Assembly: GCA_046331625.1 (NCBI GenBank)
Contig: JAXLQL010000025.1
Coordinates: 39,763 to 103,762 of the forward strand
Reading direction: 5' to 3'
Origin: JAXLQL01 sp046331625
Lineage (GTDB): Bacteria; Acidobacteriota; Terriglobia; Bryobacterales; Bryobacteraceae
Length of the DNA stretch: 64,000 bases
Part shown: one piece after another, positions 1 through 7,608 of the stretch
Layout: the number at the start of each line of letters is the position of its first letter
How positions within the stretch are numbered: the stretch's first letter is position 1
Program-made: the position numbers and the translations under genes
Notes under the pieces: model-generated
What the model was told of the DNA's origin: nothing
The model's input: only the letters and a program-made list of their open reading frames with translations
Databases searched by the model: none

Positions 1-1142
1 TCCGCCGCGCCATCAACATCTTCCGCTACTTCGCCGGCGAAGGCTCCCGCATGCCCGGAATGCTCGTGCCCTCGGAACGCGATCGCGTCCATATGTTTGC
101 GCTCCGCAAACCCGTCGGCGTCGTCGGCCTGGTCACGCCGTGGAACTTCCCCATCGCGATCCCCGCTTGGAAAATGGCGCCCGCGTTGATCTGCGGCAAC
201 ACCATCGTCGTGAAGCCCGCCTCCGCGTCGCCGCTCAGCGCATGGCGCATCGTCGAGGCGTGCCACGAAGCCGGAATTCCCAAGGGCGTGGTGAACTTCG
301 TCGCTGGTTCGGGCGGAACCATTGGCAACGCGCTCGTCAACGCCAAGCCTCTCAAGGCGATTTCCTTCACCGGTTCGTGCGACGTCGGCAACTGGCTCCA
401 TGGCGAGGCTTCCAAGCGCCGCCTCCGGATCCAGCTCGAGATGGGCGGCAAGAATCCCACCATCGTGCTCGGCGATTGCGACTTCAACTCCGCTGTCGAA
501 AACGTCGCCAATGCCGCGTTCTTCTCGACCGGACAGAAGTGCACCGCCACCAGCCGCGCCATCGTCGAAGACTCCATCTACGACAAGTTCATGGCCGCGC
601 TCGTCGAGCGCACCAAGAAGCTGAAGGTCGGCAACGGTATGGAGCCGGGCATCGATATCGGGCCCGCCGTTGATCAGGCGCAACTCGACACCAACCTGCG
701 CTACATCGAGATCGGCCGCAAAGAAGCCGGCGAGCCGCTCTGTGGCGGTAACCGCATCACCGGCGGCGCCTACGACAAGGGCTACTTCATCGAGCCCACC
801 ATCTTCGGCAACGTCACCGAAAACATGCGCCTCGCGCAAGAGGAAATCTTCGGGCCCGTCCTCGCCGTCATGCGCGCCAAGGATTTCGATGACGCCATGC
901 GCATCTCCAACAACATCCCGTTCGGGCTCTCGGCCTCCATCCAAACCACCAACCTCAGCCGCGCCTTCGACTTCATCTATCGCACCGAAGCCGGCCTGCT
1001 CACGGTCAACCTCCCGAGCGCCGGCGTCGAATACCAACTCCCCTTCGGCGGCACCAAAGACTCGAGCTTCGGCCCCAAGGAACAAGGTCCCGCCGCGATG
1101 GAGTTCTACAGCGACTACAAGACCATCTATCTCAAGTACTGA
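1..1142 (+). CDS. Aldehyde dehydrogenase family protein, probably 2,5-dioxopentanoate dehydrogenase (5' end missing)
   Basis: This NAD(P)-dependent aldehyde dehydrogenase lacks its N-terminus. The frame is already open at base 3, with IFRYFAGEGSR before the first ATG at 51. The cofactor-site segment VTPWNFP, the glutamate motif LEMGGKNP and the catalytic cysteine in GQKCTAT are all present, followed by the conserved EEIFGPV. The next gene, 14 bases downstream, is a 2-keto-3-deoxy-pentonate dehydratase homologue. I therefore infer that this enzyme oxidises 2,5-dioxopentanoate (alpha-ketoglutarate semialdehyde) to 2-oxoglutarate, the last step of the Weimberg pentose route. The family call is secure; the substrate rests on the neighbour alone. 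Other semialdehyde substrates remain possible. Confidence 0.9.
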   Translation, partial: RRAINIFRYFAGEGSRMPGMLVPSERDRVHMFALRKPVGVVGLVTPWNFPIAIPAWKMAPALICGNTIVVKPASASPLSAWRIVEACHEAGIPKGVVNFVAGSGGTIGNALVNAKPLKAISFTGSCDVGNWLHGEASKRRLRIQLEMGGKNPTIVLGDCDFNSAVENVANAAFFSTGQKCTATSRAIVEDSIYDKFMAALVERTKKLKVGNGMEPGIDIGPAVDQAQLDTNLRYIEIGRKEAGEPLCGGNRITGGAYDKGYFIEPTIFGNVTENMRLAQEEIFGPVLAVMRAKDFDDAMRISNNIPFGLSASIQTTNLSRAFDFIYRTEAGLLTVNLPSAGVEYQLPFGGTKDSSFGPKEQGPAAMEFYSDYKTIYLKY

Positions 1143-1156
1143 AGACCGGAGCGAGA

Positions 1157-2005
1157 ATGAAACTCACACAGGTTGTCTGGAACGGACAGATCACCGCCGC
1201 GATCGTCGAGAACGGCGCGGCCCGCCCGATTCCAGGGCACGACATGCAAGACTTGATTCGCCGCTCGGAGATGGAGAAGACCGAGTTGACCGCGCTCGCG
1301 TCGGGCCACGCCATCGCCCACGCCGAGCCGCTCAAGCCCGTGCTTCCCATTCATCCGCGCGAAGTCTGGGCCTGCGGTTGTACCTATGAAATGTCCGCCG
1401 CATTCCGCGACGCCGAACACGGAACGCGTGAGGGCTTCTACGCCTACGTATACAAGGATGAGAACCGCCCCGAGAGCTTCTTCAAGGGCACCGCGCGCGT
1501 TTGCGTCGGACCGGGCCAGGCCATCGGCATTCGACCCGACTCGAAGTTCACCGCGCCCGAGCCCGAACTCGCCGTGGTGCTCGGCGCGGGCGGCAAGATC
1601 CTCGGTTACACGCTCGCCAATGACGTTTCCGCTTGGGATATCGAGAAGGAAAACCCGCTCTATCTGCCGCAGTCGAAGGTCTACAACGCGTGTTGCGCGC
1701 TCGGTCCAGTGATCGTGACGCCTGACGAGTTGGGCAGCCCCTACGCCCTCGACATGACCTGCGAGATTACGCGCAACGGACAAGTAGTCTTCTCGGGCGC
1801 AGTCAACACCTCGAAGCTGCATCGCAAGGTGGAGACGCTGATTGACTATCTCTTCCGCGCCAACGCGATCCCCAGCGGATCGGTGCTGTGCACCGGCACC
1901 GGCATCATCGTCAAGGAAGAGAACGCGCTCGCCGCCGGAGACATCGTCACCATCCGCGTTCCCCAAATCGGCGAACTCTCCAACCCCGCCGCGATCGTGA
2001 ACTAA
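1157..2005 (+). CDS. 2-keto-3-deoxy-D-arabinonate dehydratase-like protein (fumarylacetoacetate hydrolase fold)
   Basis: This 282-residue protein of the fumarylacetoacetate hydrolase superfamily should be cytoplasmic and metal dependent. The metal-ligand region PEPELAVVLG, the stretch NPLYLPQSKVY and GPVIVTPDE resemble the archaeal and bacterial 2-dehydro-3-deoxy-D-arabinonate dehydratases more than true fumarylacetoacetases. That enzyme dehydrates 2-keto-3-deoxy-pentonate to 2,5-dioxopentanoate, which the upstream aldehyde dehydrogenase would then oxidise. The ATG lies 14 bases after the upstream stop and is preceded by a purine-rich GGAGCGAGA, which supports this start and co-transcription. 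The start and family are clear; the exact sugar acid (arabinonate or xylonate) is inferred. Confidence 0.82.
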   Translation: MKLTQVVWNGQITAAIVENGAARPIPGHDMQDLIRRSEMEKTELTALASGHAIAHAEPLKPVLPIHPREVWACGCTYEMSAAFRDAEHGTREGFYAYVYKDENRPESFFKGTARVCVGPGQAIGIRPDSKFTAPEPELAVVLGAGGKILGYTLANDVSAWDIEKENPLYLPQSKVYNACCALGPVIVTPDELGSPYALDMTCEITRNGQVVFSGAVNTSKLHRKVETLIDYLFRANAIPSGSVLCTGTGIIVKEENALAAGDIVTIRVPQIGELSNPAAIVN

Positions 2006-2150
2006 GTGACAGGCGTGAACTAAGTGACAAGAATGTGGGGCGCTTTCAGCCTGCGGCGGGACTTTCAGTCCCGCTTGCCGTAGCTCGCGTCCAGTCCGAA
2101 TAAACATGCTGCTTCCGGCACGAGCACTTGCCTTGCCGTGTAGGGCGGGC

Positions 2151-2192
2151 TTTACCGCAGAGGCGGGACTTCAGTCCCGCCTCTGCGGTAAA
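2151..2192. repeat. 42-nt perfect inverted repeat of the GGGACT-AGTCCC family
   Basis: Twenty bases starting TTTACCGCAG pair perfectly with the 20 bases ending CTGCGGTAAA around a two-base centre. A shorter relative (GCGGGAC..GTCCCGC) lies at 2056-2074. Between the two, the stretch at about 2111-2150 resembles the reverse complement of the unit of the tandem array near 10.2-11.3 kb. The long palindrome ends 36 bases before the hydroxyacid dehydrogenase start, so its transcript could form a very stable hairpin in that leader. Function is unknown. Confidence 0.85.
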
Positions 2193-2228
2193 ATCATCAA
2201 GCTAACATCACCTCTTTCAGGAGAACCC

Positions 2229-3239
2229 ATGCGCCGTCCCCTGCTCCTTCTCGCCATTGCCGCCATGGCCGCTTACGGCCAACAAAAGAAGATCATCGCT
2301 TCCGGCCAAACGCCAGACGTGATCGCGGATTGGCAGTCCGCAACAAATAAGGTCAAAATTGTTTCGGTGACACCGGCTACCACCATGGCCGAGATCGCCG
2401 ACGCAGATGCCTTCATCGGCCCCAACATCACGCCAGACCTCGTTCGCGCCGGCAAGAAGCTCCAGTGGGTGCAAGTGCTCAGTGCCGGCGTCGAGCGCGT
2501 GCTCCATCTCTCCGGCGGCACCGATCTGCGCGACTCCAACATCGTCCTCACCAACAATCAGATCGTGCAGGGCCCGGAAATCGCCGACCACGCCATGGCG
2601 ATGCTCCTCGCGCACACTCGAATGCTGCCCAAGTTCTTCGCCGATCGGCAGAGCGAAACCTGGCAAGCCCGGCCGTTCGGCGGCATTGAACTGCGCGGCA
2701 AGACCGGCGTCATCATCGGGCTCGGCGGCATCGGCCAACAGATCGCCATGCGAGCCTGGGCGCACGGCATGAACATCATCGGGGTCGACCCGGAGGACAT
2801 CCCCTTCTCGCCCTTCTGGCAGCGCGTCGTCAAGCCCGATCAACTCGACGAAGTGGTGCCGCTCGCCGACGTCGTGTTCATTTCCGCGCCTCACACCGAG
2901 CGCAGCCACAAGATGATGGGACCCAAGCAATTCGAACTGATGAAGAAGGGTTCGTACTTCATCGCCGTCAGCCGCGGCGGAATCTACGATCTCGATTCGC
3001 TCGTGAAGGCGCTCGATAGCCAACGGCTCGCCGGCGCCGGTGTCGACGTCACCGATCCCGAGCCGCTCCCCAAGGGCCATCCGCTCTGGAAGTTCAACAA
3101 CGCGATCATCACGCCCCACATCGCCGGGCGCAGCGACATGGACGCCGGACGCATGCTCGGCACCGTGAAGGAGAACATCAAGCGCTTCGCCGATGGCCGC
3201 CCGCTCATCAACGTGGTCGACAAGCGCAAAGGCTACTAG
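2229..3239 (+). CDS. D-2-hydroxyacid dehydrogenase family protein with an N-terminal signal peptide
   Basis: The 336-residue protein begins with MRRPLLLLAIAAMAAYG, a convincing signal peptide. After it comes an NAD-dependent D-isomer 2-hydroxyacid dehydrogenase with the Rossmann motif GLGGIGQQIA at about residue 165. The family's active-site Arg (VSRGGIYD), Glu (DPEPLP) and His (TPHIAGR) are all present. The start at 2229 is chosen because TTTCAGGAGAA sits six bases upstream. A longer open frame back to 2106 would run through the palindromic repeat and is unlikely. Export of an NAD-linked dehydrogenase is odd, because no NAD pool is expected outside the cytoplasm. Its substrate is unknown. 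The downstream gene converges with only three bases between stops. Confidence 0.88.
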   Translation: MRRPLLLLAIAAMAAYGQQKKIIASGQTPDVIADWQSATNKVKIVSVTPATTMAEIADADAFIGPNITPDLVRAGKKLQWVQVLSAGVERVLHLSGGTDLRDSNIVLTNNQIVQGPEIADHAMAMLLAHTRMLPKFFADRQSETWQARPFGGIELRGKTGVIIGLGGIGQQIAMRAWAHGMNIIGVDPEDIPFSPFWQRVVKPDQLDEVVPLADVVFISAPHTERSHKMMGPKQFELMKKGSYFIAVSRGGIYDLDSLVKALDSQRLAGAGVDVTDPEPLPKGHPLWKFNNAIITPHIAGRSDMDAGRMLGTVKENIKRFADGRPLINVVDKRKGY

Positions 3240-3242
3240 CCC

Positions 3243-5291
3243 TTACTCGACACTGGCAAACTTCTTCAACAGCGGCGCCGGAGCCCACCAACCTCCGTGC
3301 GCCGCTTCGAACTCACGCACCCGCTCATAGACCTTCTTCCACCCCACTGACTCCGCGTACTTCATTGGACCGCCCTTGTGCGCCGGGAACCCATATCCAT
3401 TGATGTAGACGATGTCGATGTCCACCGGCCGCAGCGCGATGCCCTCTTCGAGAATCCGGCATCCCTCGTTCACCAACGAGTAGAGACACCGGTCGAGAAT
3501 CTCCTCGCGTGACACCTTGCGCCGCTGAATGCCCGCCTCGCCCGCCAGCCGCTCCACCATCGCCGTCACTTCCGGATCCACTGACCGGTTGCGCCTCTCG
3601 TCATAGCGATACCACCCGGCGCCGGTCTTCTGGCCATAGCGGCCCATCGCGCACAAGTGATCCTCCACCAATGGTTGCCGTTCGCCCGGCTTCACCAGAT
3701 GCGCGAACTCCTTGCGAATCCGCCAGCCCACGTCGAGCCCGGCCAAGTCGCCCACCGCGAACGGACCCATCGCCATGCCGAAGTCGTACAGCACCTGGTC
3801 CACTTCTTCATACGAGGCGCCTTCTTCCACCAGGAACTGCGACTCGTATCGATACGGATGGAACATGCGATTGCCCACGAAGCCGTAGCAGTTGCCCACC
3901 ACCACGGCCACCTTCCCGAGCTTCTTGCCGAGCGCCAGACAAGTGCCGATGACGTCTGGCGCGGTGTCGCGGCCACGGACGATCTCGAGCAGCCGCATCA
4001 CGTTCGCCGGCGAGAAGAAGTGATTGCCGATCACGCGATGCGGACGCTTGGTAACCGAGGCGATCTCGTCGATCGAGAGCGTGGATGTATTGGTGGCAAG
4101 CACCGCCGAGTCTTTCGCCACCCGATCGATCTCGCGGAAGATCTCCTTCTTGAGTTCGAGGTTCTCGAATACGGCCTCCACCACGATGTCGGCTTTCTCG
4201 AAGCCGTCCCATGCGAGCGTGGGTGTGATGCGAGCCACGCGCTTATCGGCATCCTCTTGCGAGAGCCTGCCTTTGGCCACGGTGGACGCGTAGTTCTTGC
4301 GGATGGTCGCCATGCCACGCTCGAGCGCTTCCTGCGTGGTCTCTTTGAGCAGCACCGGGATGCCTGCATTCGCATACGTCATCGCGATGCCGCCGCCCAT
4401 CGTGCCCGCGCCGATGATCGCCGCCTGCGCGATGCCCGGGTCCTTCACTTCCGCAACGCCCGGAACCTTCGCTACCTCGCGCTCGCCCAGGAAAACATGA
4501 ACCAGCGATTTTGATTCGTCCGAAAAGAGCAGTTGTTCGAAGATGCGCCGTTCCTCGCGGATCGCATCTTCGAATGGCAACATCATCGAGAGTTCTACCG
4601 CTTCGATCGCGCGCACCGGAGCCATGCGTCCTCGCTGCTTGTCGCCGAGCTTCGGCCGCGCGAATGGAGTCAGCTTTGCATCGAGATCCCGCGTACGCCT
4701 CGGACCCGCCACCGAGCGCGCAAACGCCACGGCTCCCGCGAGCAGATCGCCTTCAACGATCTGGTCGATCAACCCGAGCTCGAGCGCGGCCTTCGCGCCG
4801 ATCGGATCGCCCACAGCGCACAGCTCCGCCGCCTTCGCCGGACCGATCAGTCGCGGCAATCGCTGCGTTCCGCCCGCTCCTGGGATCAGCCCGAGCTTCA
4901 CTTCGGGTTGCCCCATCTGCGCCGAACCGACGGCCACGCGATAGTGGCACGCCATCGCCGTCTCGAGTCCCCCGCCGAGCGCGGTGCCGTGCAGCGCTGC
5001 CACGACGGCCTTGGGAGCGTTCTCGATCTTCTCGAGGATCTCCTCGAGCAGCAGTTCCTTGCCGCGCTCGCCCCGGGTGATCTTGACGAACTCGCGGATG
5101 TCCGCGCCCGCGATGAACGTGCGGCCCGAACCGATGAGCACGCACGCGCGAACGCCAGGATCCGCCACGGCCTCGGCCAGACACAGCTCGATGCCTTCCG
5201 GTACTCCGGGGCTCAGTGCGTTGACCGGCGGGTTGACCACGGTGATGATGGCGATGTCGCCGTCGCGAGTGAGTTGTACGAGGTCCGGCAT
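3243..5291 (-). CDS. Bifunctional enoyl-CoA hydratase/3-hydroxyacyl-CoA dehydrogenase (fatty acid beta-oxidation)
   Basis: This 682-residue cytoplasmic multifunctional enzyme hydrates trans-2-enoyl-CoA and oxidises the resulting 3-hydroxyacyl-CoA. Residues 1 to about 190 form a crotonase domain (oxyanion region IAGADIREF, and a GLIPGAGGTQRLPR block carrying the second catalytic Glu region). An NAD-binding 3-hydroxyacyl-CoA dehydrogenase domain follows, with GAGTMGGGIA at about residue 298 and the catalytic-His segment GNHFFSPAN. Two C-terminal helical domains complete it. Its length and order match the FadB/FadJ and peroxisomal bifunctional families. The start at 5291 (MPDLVQL) begins the crotonase fold; an in-frame extension to 5462 has unrelated composition. 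No thiolase gene is adjacent, and which of the FadB or FadJ roles it plays cannot be told. Confidence 0.93.
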   Translation of the reverse strand: MPDLVQLTRDGDIAIITVVNPPVNALSPGVPEGIELCLAEAVADPGVRACVLIGSGRTFIAGADIREFVKITRGERGKELLLEEILEKIENAPKAVVAALHGTALGGGLETAMACHYRVAVGSAQMGQPEVKLGLIPGAGGTQRLPRLIGPAKAAELCAVGDPIGAKAALELGLIDQIVEGDLLAGAVAFARSVAGPRRTRDLDAKLTPFARPKLGDKQRGRMAPVRAIEAVELSMMLPFEDAIREERRIFEQLLFSDESKSLVHVFLGEREVAKVPGVAEVKDPGIAQAAIIGAGTMGGGIAMTYANAGIPVLLKETTQEALERGMATIRKNYASTVAKGRLSQEDADKRVARITPTLAWDGFEKADIVVEAVFENLELKKEIFREIDRVAKDSAVLATNTSTLSIDEIASVTKRPHRVIGNHFFSPANVMRLLEIVRGRDTAPDVIGTCLALGKKLGKVAVVVGNCYGFVGNRMFHPYRYESQFLVEEGASYEEVDQVLYDFGMAMGPFAVGDLAGLDVGWRIRKEFAHLVKPGERQPLVEDHLCAMGRYGQKTGAGWYRYDERRNRSVDPEVTAMVERLAGEAGIQRRKVSREEILDRCLYSLVNEGCRILEEGIALRPVDIDIVYINGYGFPAHKGGPMKYAESVGWKKVYERVREFEAAHGGWWAPAPLLKKFASVE

Positions 5292-5374
5292 GGCAAACTG
5301 ACAGTATAACGACGCCTCTGCTGCACCTCGAATCGCTATTGATCGGGTGCGCCGATTCCGGTAGTCTGGCTTAG

Positions 5375-6196
5375 ATGCAACATACGGGCCGCACCATGGA
5401 ACTCGAGATCGAGACCACTGCGCCGCCCGAGCAGGCCTGGACGGCGTGGGCCGATCCCGCACACATTTCGCGCTGGTTCACCGATCGTGCCAGCGGCGAT
5501 CCGCAGCCCGGGGAGATCGTCTACTGGAGCTTCGACAAGTTCTATCAGGACGTGCCCTATCAGGTGGTGGCCGCGGTCCCGTTCCTGCAGTACGCGCTAC
5601 GCTTCGCGCCGCAGAACCGGCCTCCGGGGCTCATTGAAGTTCGCTTTGCACAGTCTGGCAGCGGCACCAAGATCCGGCTCATCAACTCGGGCTTCCTCCA
5701 TCGCGGCGTCTGGGACGAGGAGTTTGATGGCGTGCTCTCCGGATGGAAGAATGCGCTCTCGCTGCTCAAGCTCTATCTCGAAAGCTACTTTGGACGGGAC
5801 AAGAAGACAATCCTCGTGCTGCGTCCGACTCACTTCGACTTCGAGGAACTCGCGCCCTATTTCCGCAGCGGCGAGGGGCTGTCATTCTGGCTCACCAAGA
5901 AGGGCGAGATGGGTTTGGAGGGCGACGCGATCGCATGGAAGCTGCGCAATCGCGACAAGCTCACCGGCAAGGTGCTTCGGCTCACCGGCCGCGAGGCCGC
6001 GCTGAGCTGGAGCGAAATCGAGGGCGCGCTCGAGCTCAAAGCCTTCTCCGCCGGACCCTCCAAGCGCATGCTCGCGCTCCGCGCCACAACGTGGTCCCCT
6101 TCGGTTGACGCCGCCGCCCTCGAGAAGTTCTTCCAGGATTCGCTCGACCGGCTCGCCGAATGCGTCGAGATCGAGCCCGAGGAAGTGGACACCTGA
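5375..6196 (+). CDS. SRPBCC (START/AHSA1-like) domain protein
   Basis: A 273-residue cytoplasmic protein with an N-terminal SRPBCC/Aha1-like ligand-binding domain. The opening MELEIETTAPPEQAWTAW, then WTDP-like ADPAHISRWF and FDGVLSGWKNALSLLKLYLE, are typical of AHSA1-like proteins, which bind hydrophobic ligands or act as regulators. Residues from about 145 onward form an additional region that I do not recognise. The first ATG at 5375 and a second at 5396 are both possible, and neither has a clear ribosome binding site. The gene is divergent from the beta-oxidation gene, with 83 bases between starts, so the promoters probably share that gap. No ligand can be assigned. Confidence 0.72.
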   Translation: MQHTGRTMELEIETTAPPEQAWTAWADPAHISRWFTDRASGDPQPGEIVYWSFDKFYQDVPYQVVAAVPFLQYALRFAPQNRPPGLIEVRFAQSGSGTKIRLINSGFLHRGVWDEEFDGVLSGWKNALSLLKLYLESYFGRDKKTILVLRPTHFDFEELAPYFRSGEGLSFWLTKKGEMGLEGDAIAWKLRNRDKLTGKVLRLTGREAALSWSEIEGALELKAFSAGPSKRMLALRATTWSPSVDAAALEKFFQDSLDRLAECVEIEPEEVDT

Positions 6197-6424
6197 TCAC
6201 TTCTCGACTTGACGGGTGCCACGGGCCACCGGATCGATACCCGGCTCTGCGAGGCAGACGGTCTTCTTCGTCGTCTTGAGACGCCCCCTTCGACGGGAGC
6301 TGCGTCGCGGTTCACGCGCCGCCGGACCGATCCACCATGCGGGTGCCGCAGACGGCCTCGCGCTCGTCTCGAAGTGCCAGCCAGCTTTGCCGGGACGACC
6401 GATCCTACGGCGCCGCGTGGCGAA
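6197..6424 (-). pseudogene. Decayed duplicate copies of the cytochrome C-terminal tail
   Basis: Directly downstream of the cytochrome stop lie two stretches resembling its last 60-70 bases. At 6196 the 13 bases ATCACTTCTCGAC are identical to 6423-6435 and are followed by scattered transitions. At about 6335-6400 a second copy translates on the minus strand to AVCGTRMVDR, against AICGTCHVEK in the intact gene. The CxxCH haem motif is therefore broken to CGTRM. I see no start codon or ribosome binding site serving these copies. They look like tandem duplication remnants that have lost haem-binding residues. Confidence 0.45.
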
Positions 6425-6838
6425 TCACTTCTCGACGTGGCAGGTACCGCAGATGGCCTTGGCGCCCCTCTCGAGATGGCAACTCCGGCAAAACTCCATC
6501 GTGTGGTCCACTTCGCGGGTAATGACATCACGCTGCCAAACCGGACCGTGGCACTTCGCGCAATCCACGCCGCGGTGCCTCGCGTGGCTGAACCAGACGA
6601 AGTCGGGTACTTCGTACACTTGTTCACGCTTGGCCGGAGGTGCGCGGCGGACTGTTCGATGGCAGCTCACGCACTGCGATGCCGTGCCCACACCCATGCG
6701 GCGGCCCACTCCCGTGTGGCAACCGGTGCAGCCAAGCTTGAGGTTCGCGTGCCGCTTGTGGCTGAACGCAGCCGGCTCGCACAGCGCCAGCCCGGTCCAG
6801 ACCAGTGCCCAGAGCAGGCCGATGACGAAGCGCGTCAA
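6425..6838 (-). CDS. Multihaem c-type cytochrome, five CxxCH motifs
   Basis: A 137-residue exported cytochrome. The first 20 residues (TRFVIGLLWALVWTGLALC) form a signal or anchor segment. Five haem motifs follow (CTGCH, CVSCH, CAKCH, CRSCH, CGTCH), with extra histidines suitable as distal ligands, as in the cytochrome c3/c7 type. I place the start at a TTG at 6838 that overlaps the stop of the upstream SMP-30 gene (TTGA). GGGGA lies about 10 bases upstream, and no ATG exists before the mature domain. Longer in-frame extensions run antisense-like through the upstream gene. It is the last gene of a four-gene operon and probably shuttles electrons in the periplasm. Its partner enzyme is not evident. 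Confidence 0.8.
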   Translation of the reverse strand: MTRFVIGLLWALVWTGLALCEPAAFSHKRHANLKLGCTGCHTGVGRRMGVGTASQCVSCHRTVRRAPPAKREQVYEVPDFVWFSHARHRGVDCAKCHGPVWQRDVITREVDHTMEFCRSCHLERGAKAICGTCHVEK

Positions 6839-7608
6839 TACGTCCGCGTCCCCGCAACGCGCGTCGGAATGTGATAGACCGAAGTCCGCGCGGTGATGTA
6901 GAGCCCGTGGAAACCGTCGCCGAAGGTCAGGTTGCTTGGTGACTCCTGGACCTTCAACGTGCCTTGTTGCTCGCCAGCCGCGCTGAAGACGGCCACGCCT
7001 TCGCCGTCCGCCACCCAAACATTTCCACCCTCATCTGTTTTAATGCCATCGCCTTCCACCGCGGCGAAATCCCGGCCTCCGCGCAGCTTTCCATCGGGCT
7101 CGATGTCGTAGACACGCACCTTCTTTCCCAAATAATCGGCCACGTAGAGCTTCTGCTGGTTCGGCGAAAGCGCCAATCCGTTGGGCCCCTTGCAGTCCTC
7201 GGCCACCACCCGGACCTCGCCTTTCCTGGTCACCTGATACACACGCGAGGCCGGCAAATCAGTGAAGTACACGCTGCCGTCGATCGCGTAGACCAAGTCA
7301 TTCGGCTCGGTGAGTCCCTTGGCGAGCACCGTGATGGCGCCGTTCTTCTCCGTGCGCGTCACACGCTTGGCTTCGGCCTCGCAGGCGAGCAGCCGGCCCT
7401 GATGATCGAACGTAAGCCCGAGCGACCCGTTGCTTTTCTCGCGGAACACGGAGACCTTGCCGGCTTCCCACTTCATGATTCGTTTGGCCACGGTCTCTGA
7501 AAACAGCAGATATCCCCGGCGGCTGAAGACCGGACCCTCGGTCCCCTGGAATCCACCCGCCACCTTTTTCAGTTGCGATGCCGGAGCGATGAGATGATCG
7601 AGGCTCAT
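6835..7608 (-). CDS. SMP-30/gluconolactonase/LRE-like beta-propeller protein
   Basis: A 257-residue six-bladed beta-propeller of the SMP-30/gluconolactonase family. Typical blade sequences include GTEGPVFSRRGYLLFSE, LTEPNDLVYAIDGSVYFTD and GPNGLALSPNQQKLYVAD. These match the calcium-binding lactonase pattern (Glu at the first blade, Asn in EPNDL and GPNG). Members hydrolyse sugar lactones, though some are non-enzymatic. The start at 7608 is preferred because its ATG overlaps the stop of the upstream gene as ATGA and AAGGGGA lies 8 bases upstream. No signal peptide is visible, which is notable between secreted neighbours. The gene is translationally coupled on both sides. Confidence 0.85.
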   Translation of the reverse strand: MSLDHLIAPASQLKKVAGGFQGTEGPVFSRRGYLLFSETVAKRIMKWEAGKVSVFREKSNGSLGLTFDHQGRLLACEAEAKRVTRTEKNGAITVLAKGLTEPNDLVYAIDGSVYFTDLPASRVYQVTRKGEVRVVAEDCKGPNGLALSPNQQKLYVADYLGKKVRVYDIEPDGKLRGGRDFAAVEGDGIKTDEGGNVWVADGEGVAVFSAAGEQQGTLKVQESPSNLTFGDGFHGLYITARTSVYHIPTRVAGTRTY

